Source of the DNA: JBCCTX01 sp964468435
GTDB taxonomy: Bacteria > Bacteroidota > Bacteroidia > J057
Assembly (NCBI GenBank): GCA_964468435.1
Contig: CAYXVE010000013.1
Coordinates: 1-64,000, forward strand
Direction of reading: 5' to 3'
DNA: 64,000 nt
The stretch's first letter is position 1, and every line of letters begins with the position of its first letter. The translations under genes and the position numbers were made by a program. Below, one piece after another: positions 44,273-53,054 of the stretch. Below the pieces are notes generated by a model that was not told the origin of the DNA, did no database searches, and saw only the letters and a program-made list of their open reading frames with translations.

Positions 44273-46639
44273 TTAATGAAAATCTCCTATTTTTACCCCA
44301 AAAAAGAACGTTCTGGGTTTGGCAGGCCCATAAATGTAATCTGAGTCCCTAGTAGGACCAGTGTCAAAATCATCTTGAAAACTATTGAAGATATTTTGAA
44401 TTCCACTACTGAGTTCCAGGTGGAACTCTTCCCTAACATCCAGGTGATAAGATAGCTTGAAATTCATGTCTAGAAAGGGGTTGCTATCCACAAAATCCAG
44501 GAATCCTGTTTCACTTACTACCCTGGGTACAATCATTGAGCCGGTATAGGCTCCCGTGAGGTCGATCGTAAATGGTTGATCAGGAGTCCAATTGGCAGTA
44601 AAATAGCCATATAAATTGGGATTGCGTACAAATTCATCTGTACTTACTACTGGCTCCTCATTATTAGCATCTTCGGGTTCGAAGAGGATTTGATCCTCCT
44701 CATAGGCAGACTGCTGCCAGGTTCCGCCTGCCTGAAACATAAATTCAGGGGAAGGGGCTACACTTATTTCAATATTAGTTCCACCTACTGAAGCTCCTGT
44801 ACCATTGCGAACTTCTTCCAGAATCGATCCGTTGGCCAGGGTCGATCCAGTACTGACAACTGTAAAAGGATTTTGGAGCAAGGTGTAAAAGCCTTCAATC
44901 AAAAAGCGGGTTTCAGTTTTGCCCAGAAACTGTGTCATCTCTATAGAAGCCGTGAAGGCATCAGAAAGCTCTTTTTCCAGTTCATCTGAAATGATCACAA
45001 ACTGTGGTTCGCCTCCTACCGACGAGATATGCAGGTCTTCGTTGAAGGCTTGTGGAGCCCGGAAACCACGTGCATAACCCCCGCGTAGTTGAATCCCCTC
45101 CACCAGGCCATACATGACGGTCAGTCTTGGACTGAATACACGTGTTGTTACATTCGTTTCACGGGATATCGTTCCGATATCGTAGATTCCATCTACAGTA
45201 GCCTGGTCAAAGCGCATACCTGCCAGTGCGGTAAACCGCTCGCCAGGCTTCCATTCGTACTGGCCATAGAATCCTAAGTTGTTAACCCGTTGGTCAATTA
45301 AGCGATTGTAGCCTGGCATCTCGTCTGTTACATCACTGAACTGGTTCTCGATGCCCAAGGTAAGTACATCTCCTGAAGCGAGATCTCTGAAAAACTGAAA
45401 ACCACTGACTATAGCCAGATCAGAAGTATTACCATAAGCGTTGATCGCAAGTAGGCTATCTTCAGCAGTTTTTCCACCCCCCAGTCCTCCGTAGTAGCTA
45501 TCTCTCTGAGTGGTCTGAGCTGAAATATAGGCTGAAAATTTTGAGCGGTTGTCTTTACTATGTTGATCGAATGTAATACCTGAGAATAGGGTGTTGTGAT
45601 CCAGTTCTTCGGTGATATCTGTAAAATGTGGAGCCAGATTGAGGCGGTCTCCACCTCGGCGGTATTCCTGTATTGCGCTGAAGTCCAGGGTGATTTTGCT
45701 TCTTTTGCCCGGCCTCAGAAAAGCTTTTGCACCCAAAGTATTGTTTTCCAGTTTGACCAGTTCTGTAAATCCATCAGTATTGGCGTCGTAGCTATCTCGA
45801 TTGCGATACATGCCATAGAATGTAACGCCACTATTCAGATCATCACTTATCAGTGATCCATTGAAACTTACTGTATGATCAGGGGTATTTCCATCGATAG
45901 CAGCAAAATTGCTATTTACCTGCCAGTTGTTCATTATAGGGTCTTTGGTAATAATATTGATGGTACCCGCGATAGCATTAGAACCATATAGGGCGGAACC
46001 CCCACTACGGACAACTTCCACCCGGTCTATCATATTGGATGGGATCTGATCTAGCCCATATACACTGTTCAACGCACTGAATACCGGACGACTGTTGATC
46101 AGGATCTGTGAGTAAGCCCCTTCCAGGCCATTAAGCCGAACCTGTGTAAATCCACAATTCTGGCAATTCGTCTCTACCCGCACCCCTGGCTGATAGCTGA
46201 TGCCTTCTGAGAGTGCCATAGATTGAATAGCGTTGAATAATTTGGGCGATACTACATTTACGATGACAGGTGATTCAGAGCGCTCTCGGCCATAACGTGT
46301 TCCACTGACTACAATCTGATCCAGGTTGAGCAGGTTCTTTTTCAGATGGATATGTTTAATTAATGATTGATGGGCTGTCAGTGCGATCTCTTCAGAAAAT
46401 GTTTTGTAACCTATATGACTGATTTTAAGTGTATATTTACCTGGATTTAGTTCGGAAATCTCATATTTTCCTTTTGCATTGGTCAATGCTCCGAATACTC
46501 CTGATGGTCCTTCCACCTGGACTGTAGCTAGCTCTAAAAGCTGGCCATCCGAGCTGACTGTTCCACTGATTCTAGCATCTTGTGCTTGCAAATGCTCAAC
46601 TGAGATGAGAATGATTATATATAGGAATATTTTTTTCAT
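44273..46639 (-). CDS. TonB-dependent outer-membrane receptor
   Basis: A 788-residue receptor. The signal peptide ends near LQAQ. Residues 22-100 form a carboxypeptidase-regulatory (CarboxypepD_reg) domain with NPGKYTLKISHIGYKTFSEE. The plug domain (about 110-225) includes DQIVVSGTRYGRERSESPV, a CQNC pair near residue 160 and IDRVEVVRSGGSALYGSNAI. The 22-strand barrel follows and ends with a Phe-rich strand (KPRTFFFGVKIGDFH). Such receptors import siderophores, haem, metals, vitamin B12 or oligosaccharides; the CQNCGFTQVRLNGLEG plug is common in the metal-chelate/haem branch, but the ligand is not settled. It is monocistronic, with a well-formed -7 box upstream. Confidence 0.9.
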   Translation of the reverse strand: MKKIFLYIIILISVEHLQAQDARISGTVSSDGQLLELATVQVEGPSGVFGALTNAKGKYEISELNPGKYTLKISHIGYKTFSEEIALTAHQSLIKHIHLKKNLLNLDQIVVSGTRYGRERSESPVIVNVVSPKLFNAIQSMALSEGISYQPGVRVETNCQNCGFTQVRLNGLEGAYSQILINSRPVFSALNSVYGLDQIPSNMIDRVEVVRSGGSALYGSNAIAGTINIITKDPIMNNWQVNSNFAAIDGNTPDHTVSFNGSLISDDLNSGVTFYGMYRNRDSYDANTDGFTELVKLENNTLGAKAFLRPGKRSKITLDFSAIQEYRRGGDRLNLAPHFTDITEELDHNTLFSGITFDQHSKDNRSKFSAYISAQTTQRDSYYGGLGGGKTAEDSLLAINAYGNTSDLAIVSGFQFFRDLASGDVLTLGIENQFSDVTDEMPGYNRLIDQRVNNLGFYGQYEWKPGERFTALAGMRFDQATVDGIYDIGTISRETNVTTRVFSPRLTVMYGLVEGIQLRGGYARGFRAPQAFNEDLHISSVGGEPQFVIISDELEKELSDAFTASIEMTQFLGKTETRFLIEGFYTLLQNPFTVVSTGSTLANGSILEEVRNGTGASVGGTNIEISVAPSPEFMFQAGGTWQQSAYEEDQILFEPEDANNEEPVVSTDEFVRNPNLYGYFTANWTPDQPFTIDLTGAYTGSMIVPRVVSETGFLDFVDSNPFLDMNFKLSYHLDVREEFHLELSSGIQNIFNSFQDDFDTGPTRDSDYIYGPAKPRTFFFGVKIGDFH

Positions 46640-46662
46640 AGTATGTATAAGTTTTATTTATG

Positions 46663-46728
46663 CAAAGCTAATAAATATAATTATATTATATAGATTAATA
46701 ATTAGTCGAGTCTAAAAAATATTTTTAG
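46663..46728 (-). promoter_or_regulatory. Promoter and candidate operator of the TonB receptor
   Basis: On the minus strand TAGCTTTG (plus 46670-46663) is a perfect -7 box (TAnnTTTG), putting the transcript start about 18 bases before the ATG; no good -33 box was found. Upstream of it TTAG-N6-CTAA (46702-46715) and CTAAAAAATATTTTTAG (46712-46728) overlap in one CTAA, giving TTAG/CTAA half-sites like those of DtxR-type metal regulators. The regulator is not known. Confidence 0.4.
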
Positions 46729-46948
46729 TTTGTTGTTATAGAAATGCCTTTGCCCAGGAAAGAGTACCTGATTGTAGAATCCCGTACTTATCCTGGATAT
46801 TTATTAACTTATGCGCATAAAGCAATCAACAGTGAGATTAAGTTGCATATATTCGCTCTAAATAGCTTTTAATATCCTAATTCGATGGTAGTATGTGGCG
46901 GCCTTGGGATAGAGCGTGAATACATTCAACCAGTTACAATTTTTTTTC

Positions 46949-47707
46949 ATGTCTGACAAAGCCGATATCAAACTAGCAGTTCTCATTGATGCTGATAATA
47001 TCCCTTACAGCAACGTAAAAGGTATGATGGCAGAAATTGCCAAATTCGGAACACCAACCACCAAGCGTATTTATGGCGACTGGACCAAGCCAACCGTTTC
47101 AGGTTGGAAAAAGGTATTACTGGATCATGCTATTACACCTGTACAACAGTATAGCTACACCACAGGAAAAAATGCTACCGATTCAGCAATGATCATCGAT
47201 GCAATGGATATTCTGTACTCTGATAAGGTCAATGGATTTTGTTTGGTCTCTAGTGATAGTGATTTCACGAGATTAGCTACAAGACTACGCGAATCAGGTA
47301 TGATGGTCATCGGGATTGGGGAGAAAAAAACACCCAGCCCATTTATTGTGGCATGTGATAAATTTATATTTCTGGAGATCCTAGCGGATGATTCGGATAG
47401 CGGTGAATTAAATAAAAAGAATACAGACCCCAAAAAAAGCAGTAGATTGGAAGATGTCAATCCGGATATCATACATTTGATTGAAGATTCTATTGAGGAT
47501 CTGGCAGATGAGGATGGTTGGGCATTTCTGGGGGAAGTAGGTAGCCTGATCAACCGTAAAAAATCAGAATTTGACCCTAGAAATTATGGTTTTATGAAGC
47601 TGACTCCCCTAATCAAGAGCCTTGGCAATAACTTTGAAATACTTGAACAAAAAACGGGAAGGAAAGGAATAAAACACGTCTATGTTAGGGTAAAAGAGGA
47701 AAAATAA
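46949..47707 (+). CDS. NYN-domain RNase-like protein with C-terminal LOTUS (OST-HTH) domain
   Basis: A 252-residue protein counting from ATG 46949; a GTG at 46916 would add 11 unlikely residues. The N-terminal NYN/LabA-type PIN-fold domain (about 8-150) keeps its acidic residues: Asp in LAVLIDADNI, DSAMIIDAMD and SSDSDFTRLA. This is a metal-dependent RNase fold. Residues about 170-250 form an OST-HTH/LOTUS domain (AFLGEVGSLINRKKSEFDPRNYG, then FMKLTPLIKSL), known to bind RNA, including G-quadruplex RNA. The pair is widespread in bacteria, but its role is undefined. It is likely to process or bind RNA in the cytoplasm. Confidence 0.86.
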   Translation: MSDKADIKLAVLIDADNIPYSNVKGMMAEIAKFGTPTTKRIYGDWTKPTVSGWKKVLLDHAITPVQQYSYTTGKNATDSAMIIDAMDILYSDKVNGFCLVSSDSDFTRLATRLRESGMMVIGIGEKKTPSPFIVACDKFIFLEILADDSDSGELNKKNTDPKKSSRLEDVNPDIIHLIEDSIEDLADEDGWAFLGEVGSLINRKKSEFDPRNYGFMKLTPLIKSLGNNFEILEQKTGRKGIKHVYVRVKEEK

Positions 47708-47784
47708 GTTTTGATGCCGACCAGGGTCATAGAGGGTATTTTGGACAAACATTAGGTGGATGTCTGGTATCAAAATCACATATC

Positions 47785-48102
47785 ATGCCACCTAAAGCTT
47801 TATCAATCAAAACTAACGAATTACCTGAATGTGTATTGGTCTATATCCTCTATAAAGGCCCATTTCAGAATAATCCTGATTTGTTCAAAAATCTTTTTAC
47901 ACAATTGATGGCTAGGGCGGAGCCTGGTAGAATGCTGCCTCAGCCAGGAGTGGAAATGATTACAGTTTATCACGATGATCCTGACATTACGCCTGAAGCA
48001 GAACAGCGTATCAGTATAGAGATCACTGTACCCGATAGAAACAATCCAGATGAGCATCCTCTAGGTAAGCATCTGGTGGATATTTGCGTAGCAATCGCCT
48101 GA
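47785..48102 (+). CDS. Single-repeat GyrI-like (effector-binding) protein
   Basis: A 105-residue protein with the first half of the GyrI/AraC effector-binding fold: LPECVLVYILYKGPFQNNPDLFKNLF, then the LPQPGVEMITVYHDDPDITPEAEQR signature and ISIEITVP. Normal GyrI-like domains contain two such SHS2 modules (about 150 residues); the second is missing here and is replaced by a short HPLGKHLVDICVAIA tail. It may be a natural single module or a truncation. It starts 77 bp after the NYN gene and ends just before a hairpin. Confidence 0.55.
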   Translation: MPPKALSIKTNELPECVLVYILYKGPFQNNPDLFKNLFTQLMARAEPGRMLPQPGVEMITVYHDDPDITPEAEQRISIEITVPDRNNPDEHPLGKHLVDICVAIA

Positions 48103-48110
48103 TAATAGTG

Positions 48111-48142
48111 CGCCTGGATTCTCCTTCGGAGATACCCAGGCG
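48111..48142 (+). terminator. Probable terminator after the GyrI-like gene
   Basis: CGCCTGG (48111-48117) pairs with CCAGGCG (48136-48142), and inside it CTCC pairs with GGAG around TTC. Only a weak T-rich tail (ACTTTAACT) follows. The rest of 48143-48405 appears to be AT-rich non-coding DNA. Confidence 0.55.
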
Positions 48143-48405
48143 ACTTTAACTACACTAACCCAAAATTACTATTACTAATCGTTGTAAAAGAACGTGTTCG
48201 TATGGAACATTAAGATCTTATAACTATCAACTTTTACAAAGTACGCTATCTTAATTTGTTAGTATGCTTTGTTGTTATTCTTTTGTTAAAAGTACGGAGA
48301 TTAAATACAGTAGTTATACTTTTAATGTAAAAAGTTAAAATGTTTTTATGTGTAGTTTTACCTGATGGGTAGATGTAGTTGCTATAGTTCAAAGTAATTC
48401 AGTAA

Positions 48406-49923
48406 CTACTCCCCCTGACCCAGAGAAAACTGTCTGATTCCGTCAAATTCGTAGAGATTTTCTGTTTTAATAACATCAAATCCGTGTTCATTCAGTGCAT
48501 GGAGCAATATCAGTACACGTTCATAATTCACCTCTGTATAATCCGCTTTTCCATCTATGATTTGTACATCTGGTGCGATAAACCTACATCTCCAGTGATC
48601 TGTACAAAATGTCTCTGGAAAACCATCGGGGTATACTTTGACTCCACGATTGGTAATCATCTTTAATTTCATGATTTCTCCACTTGCCCCCTGCAACAGG
48701 TCTCCAATTTTTTGTGCCTCATTTCCCTGCCAGTCAATGAAAACATCTATTCCTACCAGGATCTTCTGCTGCTGCGGACGATGGTATTCAGGTACGAGGA
48801 TTGCAGGTTGATCGGGGGAATGCTCTATTTTGGAAAAATGATGGGGATCTTTTCCTAGATGATCAACCACGGCCTTTGCAAAGTCTGTGGTACCTACTTT
48901 CTTTTTGCTGAGCCCTTCCTGGTAGATATCAGCCGTATGTATGCCTGCTTCAATCGTGGAGAGCCAGGCATTCTGAATCAAGGTGGCTTTTTCGTACTGA
49001 CCTATGTGCATTAACATCATGGTAGCAGCATTGAGCAATCCAGATGGGTTGGCAATGTTTTTGCCCGATATATCTGGTGCAGACCCGTGAATGGCTTCAA
49101 ACATAGAACACTGTGTTCCGATGTTGGCAGAGCCCGCCATTCCCACAGATCCAGATATTTCCGCCACGACATCCGATAGGATATCGCCATATAGATTAGT
49201 CGTTACAATCACATCATAGCATTGGGGTCTATCAGCTACCCTTGCAGTACCTATATCTATGATTTGTACTTCTTGTTCTACATCATGGTATTCCTTCCCA
49301 ATCTCATCAAATACCTGATGAAATAACCCATCGGTCAATTTCATAATATTATCCTTCAGCATACAGGTTACTTTTTTGCGATGGTAAGCCCGTGCATACT
49401 CGAATGCATACCTGATGATCCTTTCACATCCCGGGCGGGTGATCAATTTGAGACACTGAACAACGTCTGCCGTTTGCCGGTGTTCTATACCGGCATAAAG
49501 GTCCTCTTCGTTTTCCCGAATCACTACTATATCTAGTTCAGGATGATTCGTTTTGATAAAAGGATGAAGGGATTTACAAGGGCGTACATTTGCAAACAGT
49601 CCGAGTGATTTGCGCAATGTAACATTTAGACTTTTATATCCTTTTCCCTGAGGGGTTGTGATAGGAGCCTTCAACAAAACCTTATTTTTTCTGATCTTTT
49701 CCCAGGCTTCTGGTACAATACCGGCTGAGTTTCCTGCTCGATATACTTTCTCGCCCAGCTCAACATAATCTTTCTCCAGTTTGACGCCTGCTGCCTCCAG
49801 AATACTGAGCGTTGCTTCCATGATTTCAGGACCAATACCATCTCCCATAGCAACCGTTACCCTATGTATACCAGCAGGAGCGTTGTGATCAAGTGTTTTT
49901 TCAGTAGATGTGATAGAGTTCAT
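48406..49923 (-). CDS. icd: Isocitrate dehydrogenase, Thermus-type with C-terminal extension
   Basis: A 505-residue TCA-cycle enzyme converting isocitrate to 2-oxoglutarate with NAD(P)+. The N-terminal catalytic part has GDGIGPEIMEATL near 28-40, TTPQGKGYKSLNVTLRKSLGLFANVRPC near 92-119 (isocitrate-binding Ser/Arg residues) and VIRENEEDLYAGIE near 133. The Mg site is DIIVTTNLYGDILSD and the nucleotide site is FEAIHGSAPDISGKNIANP near 282. The family is the roughly 500-residue Thermus thermophilus type with a C-terminal domain of about 150 residues (here from about 355). The cofactor is not settled by eye. Confidence 0.9.
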   Translation of the reverse strand: MNSITSTEKTLDHNAPAGIHRVTVAMGDGIGPEIMEATLSILEAAGVKLEKDYVELGEKVYRAGNSAGIVPEAWEKIRKNKVLLKAPITTPQGKGYKSLNVTLRKSLGLFANVRPCKSLHPFIKTNHPELDIVVIRENEEDLYAGIEHRQTADVVQCLKLITRPGCERIIRYAFEYARAYHRKKVTCMLKDNIMKLTDGLFHQVFDEIGKEYHDVEQEVQIIDIGTARVADRPQCYDVIVTTNLYGDILSDVVAEISGSVGMAGSANIGTQCSMFEAIHGSAPDISGKNIANPSGLLNAATMMLMHIGQYEKATLIQNAWLSTIEAGIHTADIYQEGLSKKKVGTTDFAKAVVDHLGKDPHHFSKIEHSPDQPAILVPEYHRPQQQKILVGIDVFIDWQGNEAQKIGDLLQGASGEIMKLKMITNRGVKVYPDGFPETFCTDHWRCRFIAPDVQIIDGKADYTEVNYERVLILLHALNEHGFDVIKTENLYEFDGIRQFSLGQGE

Positions 49924-50087
49924 GCTTTTTGGGTATTTAAAGTGTTTATTTTCGACAACTTAACGAAAAAAATTCCCAAATGTTTAAGTATGCCTATTAA
50001 GTAATTATTTGGTGCTTCTATTAATAATAGTATAACTTTTTAAATTAGTAGGCGTGATATTTCAGAAAAATATATACAATTGAAGAT

Positions 50088-50376
50088 ATGCGCATGAGAA
50101 AGTTTTTGATAGTTGCGCTCATGCTGCTTTCTTGATCAGTAAAGTATTCAGCTCCCTCAGGGACTAACCAGAGCTGATGAATAAAAACTGGCAGCAGAAC
50201 AAAATGCTCAACGTATAGCATTTAAATTACAGCGTGAAGAACTGGAAGCCAAACTGAGAATTATTGAAGTGCAGAGAATCCGTGATGCACAACAGATCAT
50301 TGAATCAGGATTGTCAGATCGTATCATCCAGTGGCAGTCGATTGAAGCCTTCAAAAATCTAGCTCTTAGACACTAG
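50088..50376 (+). pseudogene. Prohibitin-family relic (both ends, centre deleted)
   Basis: The tail, 50191-50376, is an open frame of 61 codons: AAEQNAQRIAFKLQREELEA, then KLRIIEVQRIRDAQQIIESG and LSDRIIQWQSIEAFKNLALRH, ending in TAG. This is the C-terminal helix of Bacteroidota prohibitins (AEQE.QR..F.L.KE..EA...I.EAQGI.DAQ.II..GLT...LQ...IEA...LA). About 100 bp upstream at 50088 a frame opens MRMRKFLIVALMLLS and stops at once, like the prohibitin lipoprotein signal. About 200 codons between are lost. The remainder of 49924-50787 shows no gene. Confidence 0.65.
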
Positions 50377-50787
50377 TGCAGCCATTTCTGATAATAGATT
50401 GGCTACTAGCATGGTTACTGTGTTTTGATTGATAAAATTTACAGACTAAAGGTAGGTCTGTAACCATGTGTATGACCTCCAGATTATTCCCAATCACTTT
50501 ACTAGTATCTTTAAATTAATCCTATGAGGATAATTACATACAGAATAGAACTAAACTTACAGAGGAAAACAGATGATTCCTGAAAAAATGATACATATTA
50601 ATGGAATGATATCTAGGGGATGATTTGAAGTTCTTCTTCAAGGGAGAAGTTATAGACATTCGATCTATTATTCTCTGAAGTTATTAAAGCTTTCAACAAA
50701 GGAAGTAAGTAAGTTAGAATTAGTAGAGAAGAAGTTATTGGTTACTAATATTTATAAACTAAACCCTTCATTCTCAGTTTTGAGGAT

Positions 50788-52353
50788 ATGAAATGCAATC
50801 TCGTATGGTATAAGCGCGACTTGCGAATCCGGGATCATGCTCCTCTAGCCTCTGCCATTGAAGATGGGTTACCTGCATTACTATTCTTTTGTTTTGAACC
50901 AAGTCTGATTGAAACAGAGGAATATGATGTGAGACATTGGCGATTTATGTATCAGTCGCTTGAAGACCTCAACCGGCAGTTAGAGCCCTATCAGGCTGAA
51001 GTATATATCTTCCATCAGGAAGTAGTTCCTGCGTTGGAGATACTCAGGAAGCATTACGAGATACAACACATCTATTCTCATCAGGAGACAGGAATTAGGA
51101 TTACCTTTGACAGGGATGTAGCTGTGGGAAAGTTTTGTAAAAAATATGGAATTACCTGGAAAGAGTATACTCAGGACGGTGTGGATCGTGCGCTGAAAAA
51201 TCGGATTAACTGGGATAAGCGCTGGGATGCATTTATGTCTGCGCCGCAAATAAGTCCTGAATTGGAAAAGATTAATTCCTTAGAACTAGATGAAAAAGTG
51301 GAGGAAAAGCTAATAGGTAAACCCTTGCCTACGGCATTTAAAGAACGTCCAAAAAGCTATCAGCCAGGAGGGGAATCCTATGCCTGGAAATACCTGAAAA
51401 CCTTTGTCCATGAACGAGCAAAAAACTACACGCCGCATATTTCCAAACCTGAGCACAGCCGCAAAAGCGGCAGCCGCTTGTCTCCCTTTCTCGCCTATGG
51501 CAATCTGAGTGCCCGTCAGGTACACCAGTTGGTTACTTATTACCAGGACAAAGTCCCGCATGGACGTATGCTGGAGCATTTCCATGACAGATTGTGGTGG
51601 CGGAGCCACTATATTCAGAAGCTTGAATCCGAGTATACGATAGAGTATCGAAATCTCAACCGGGGCTTTGATCAACTGGACATTCCCTTCGATGAGGCTA
51701 AATACACCGCCTGGACTACAGGCACCACAGGGTATCCTATGGTGGATGCTTCTATGCGCTGCCTGAATGCCAACGGATTTATCAACTTCCGCATGCGAGC
51801 GATGCTCGCCACTTTTTGGTGCTTCACCCTCTGGCAGCCCTGGCAACCCGGTGCCGTGTACACCTGTAAGATATTCCTGGACTTCGAGCCGGGCATACAC
51901 TTTGCCCAATGGCAAATGCAGGCGGGGATGAGTGGATATCACCCCATCCGTATCTACAATCCCACGACACAGTCTCAAAGACACGACTCTACCGGAGATT
52001 TTGTGCGCAAATGGGTGCCCGAACTCAAAGATGTTCCTGCCCCACAGATCTACGAACCCTGGAAGATGACCCAGATGGAGCAGACCTTTTATCACTGCCG
52101 CATCGGAGTCGACTATCCCGCCCCCATCGTCAACCTAGCGGAAAGCAATCGCGATTCACGGGAAGCCTACTGGCGTATACGCCAAACTAATCCTGTGCAG
52201 CTTGAACTACCCCGGATCTGGGAAAGGCACTGCCTGCCCCAGAATATACGGATTTATACGGAAGAACTGGCTTCCCGCTCCAGCATCGACTGCTCCATGC
52301 CGATGACCAGCATGAAAGAACTGCTGGAAGCAGAAGAAGGATGGTATAGTTGA
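50788..52353 (+). CDS. Deoxyribodipyrimidine photolyase/cryptochrome family protein
   Basis: A 521-residue flavoprotein. The N-terminal photolyase antenna domain (residues about 3-160) begins CNLVWYKRDLRIRDHAPL, and the FAD-binding helical domain covers about 230-480, with SRLSPFLAYGNLSARQVHQL near 233, WWRSHYIQKLE near 271 and PMVDASMRCLNANGFINFRMRAMLATF near 317-343 (FAD-binding Asn/Arg and the DNA-contact region). Its C-terminus (residues about 420-520) is unlike the short E. coli enzyme. It repairs UV-induced pyrimidine dimers or acts as a blue-light sensor; the subfamily cannot be fixed by eye. The second half of the gene is visibly richer in G+C than the first. Confidence 0.85.
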   Translation: MKCNLVWYKRDLRIRDHAPLASAIEDGLPALLFFCFEPSLIETEEYDVRHWRFMYQSLEDLNRQLEPYQAEVYIFHQEVVPALEILRKHYEIQHIYSHQETGIRITFDRDVAVGKFCKKYGITWKEYTQDGVDRALKNRINWDKRWDAFMSAPQISPELEKINSLELDEKVEEKLIGKPLPTAFKERPKSYQPGGESYAWKYLKTFVHERAKNYTPHISKPEHSRKSGSRLSPFLAYGNLSARQVHQLVTYYQDKVPHGRMLEHFHDRLWWRSHYIQKLESEYTIEYRNLNRGFDQLDIPFDEAKYTAWTTGTTGYPMVDASMRCLNANGFINFRMRAMLATFWCFTLWQPWQPGAVYTCKIFLDFEPGIHFAQWQMQAGMSGYHPIRIYNPTTQSQRHDSTGDFVRKWVPELKDVPAPQIYEPWKMTQMEQTFYHCRIGVDYPAPIVNLAESNRDSREAYWRIRQTNPVQLELPRIWERHCLPQNIRIYTEELASRSSIDCSMPMTSMKELLEAEEGWYS

Positions 52354-52370
52354 TGATGTTCAAAGTAAAG

Positions 52371-52613
52371 CTATTCGCCAAACAAAGATAATAGGGACTT
52401 AGTCAGCCTTCTTCGACCAAAATATGAACTAGGTTTGTCTAAGGTTATAGCTCGTCTTTTATCTTTGAAAAGTGGATTTTGAATATTTGCCGCTAGTAGC
52501 ATCCTGAAAGCTTCTTGTTGCATATGGTGAACTCTAAGAGAATTTAACATCTCTGGAATTTTACCACCTTCTTTAAGGGCTTCTATAATTTTTTGGTCAC
52601 AAAGTCTAGTCAT
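52371..52613 (-). CDS. Small hypothetical protein
   Basis: An 80-residue frame from ATG at 52613. Its start, CDQKIIEALKEGGKI, resembles the first helix of ECF sigma factors, but the rest (HMQQEAFRMLLAANIQNPLF and a basic RRRLTKSLLSLFGE tail) matches nothing I know. It may be a truncated regulator or a chance frame; its upstream region is AT-rich with a hairpin near 52721-52733. Treat as tentative. Confidence 0.3.
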   Translation of the reverse strand: MTRLCDQKIIEALKEGGKIPEMLNSLRVHHMQQEAFRMLLAANIQNPLFKDKRRAITLDKPSSYFGRRRLTKSLLSLFGE

Positions 52614-52772
52614 AATGGAAATAGCGAAAAGACAGCAAACTCGAAAGTGTTTGAAGGATTCCTAAAAATTAACAAATATTATACATTAAGGCTATATGAA
52701 GCGTAAAGCATTTTACATAGCGAAGCTATTTTCAGTTGATGATCATTCGTGAATGATTAGGCTCGTCCAATT

Positions 52773-52995
52773 TTATTTTATCAAATTATGATGCTGGAAC
52801 AGCTCTCCTTCTTCCATTGCTATACCCAGTCCGTTGTCTTCGATATCTTCTTGATTCAACACTTTCGTCTTGATCCCCAATTTGTTTGCAAGCTGTATGA
52901 GCAATTTCAAATCTGCATAAGGATTCGTCCCTTTCTTTTTGCAGCGCCAGGAAGAATGACGTATCCCTCCAAAACGTGGAGGTTTCCCAATTGAT
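52773..52995 (-). pseudogene. Antitoxin-like relic, 5' end lost
   Basis: On the minus strand an open frame without a start codon reads KPPRFGG...RCKKKGTNPYADLKLLIQL, then ANKLGIKTKVLNQEDIEDNG and LGIAMEEGELFQHHNLIK before a stop at 52773. The pattern NPY.DL..L..LA..L.I......E..ED.GL..A.EEG is typical of small Bacteroidota proteins encoded next to toxin-type genes. There is no upstream ATG, and a different frame, 52786-53034, overlaps it but is not natural. Neighbouring 52614-52772 holds only short hairpins (for example, ATCATTC/GAATGAT near 52742-52757). Confidence 0.5.
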
Positions 52996-53042
52996 AAAGG
53001 CTGGTGGATAAATGATATCCATATTTAATACCACCAGCCTTT
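52996..53042 (-). terminator. Bidirectional terminator downstream of the molybdopterin oxidoreductase
   Basis: AAAGGCTGGTGG (52996-53007) pairs perfectly with CCACCAGCCTTT (53031-53042), a 12-base stem around an AT-rich 23-base loop. On the minus strand it is 12 bases after the oxidoreductase stop and ends in TTT; on the plus strand it ends in TTTTT. Confidence 0.8.
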
Positions 53043-53054
53043 TTACTGATACAA

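Noticed and set aside
46916..46948. GTG start for the NYN gene
   Set aside because: The extra 11 residues are not protein-like and an ATG at 46949 starts the conserved domain.
46640..46948. Possible cobalamin riboswitch at the TonB receptor
   Set aside because: The upstream region is AT-rich and lacks the B12 box and folded core; the leader is only about 18 bases.
51310..52095. Minus-strand frame of 261 codons inside the photolyase gene
   Set aside because: Antisense to a conserved flavoprotein; it results from high G+C at third codon positions, and shows no recognisable motif.
52786..53034. Minus-strand frame of 82 codons
   Set aside because: It overlaps the antitoxin-like relic in another frame and the terminator stem; its sequence has no natural pattern.
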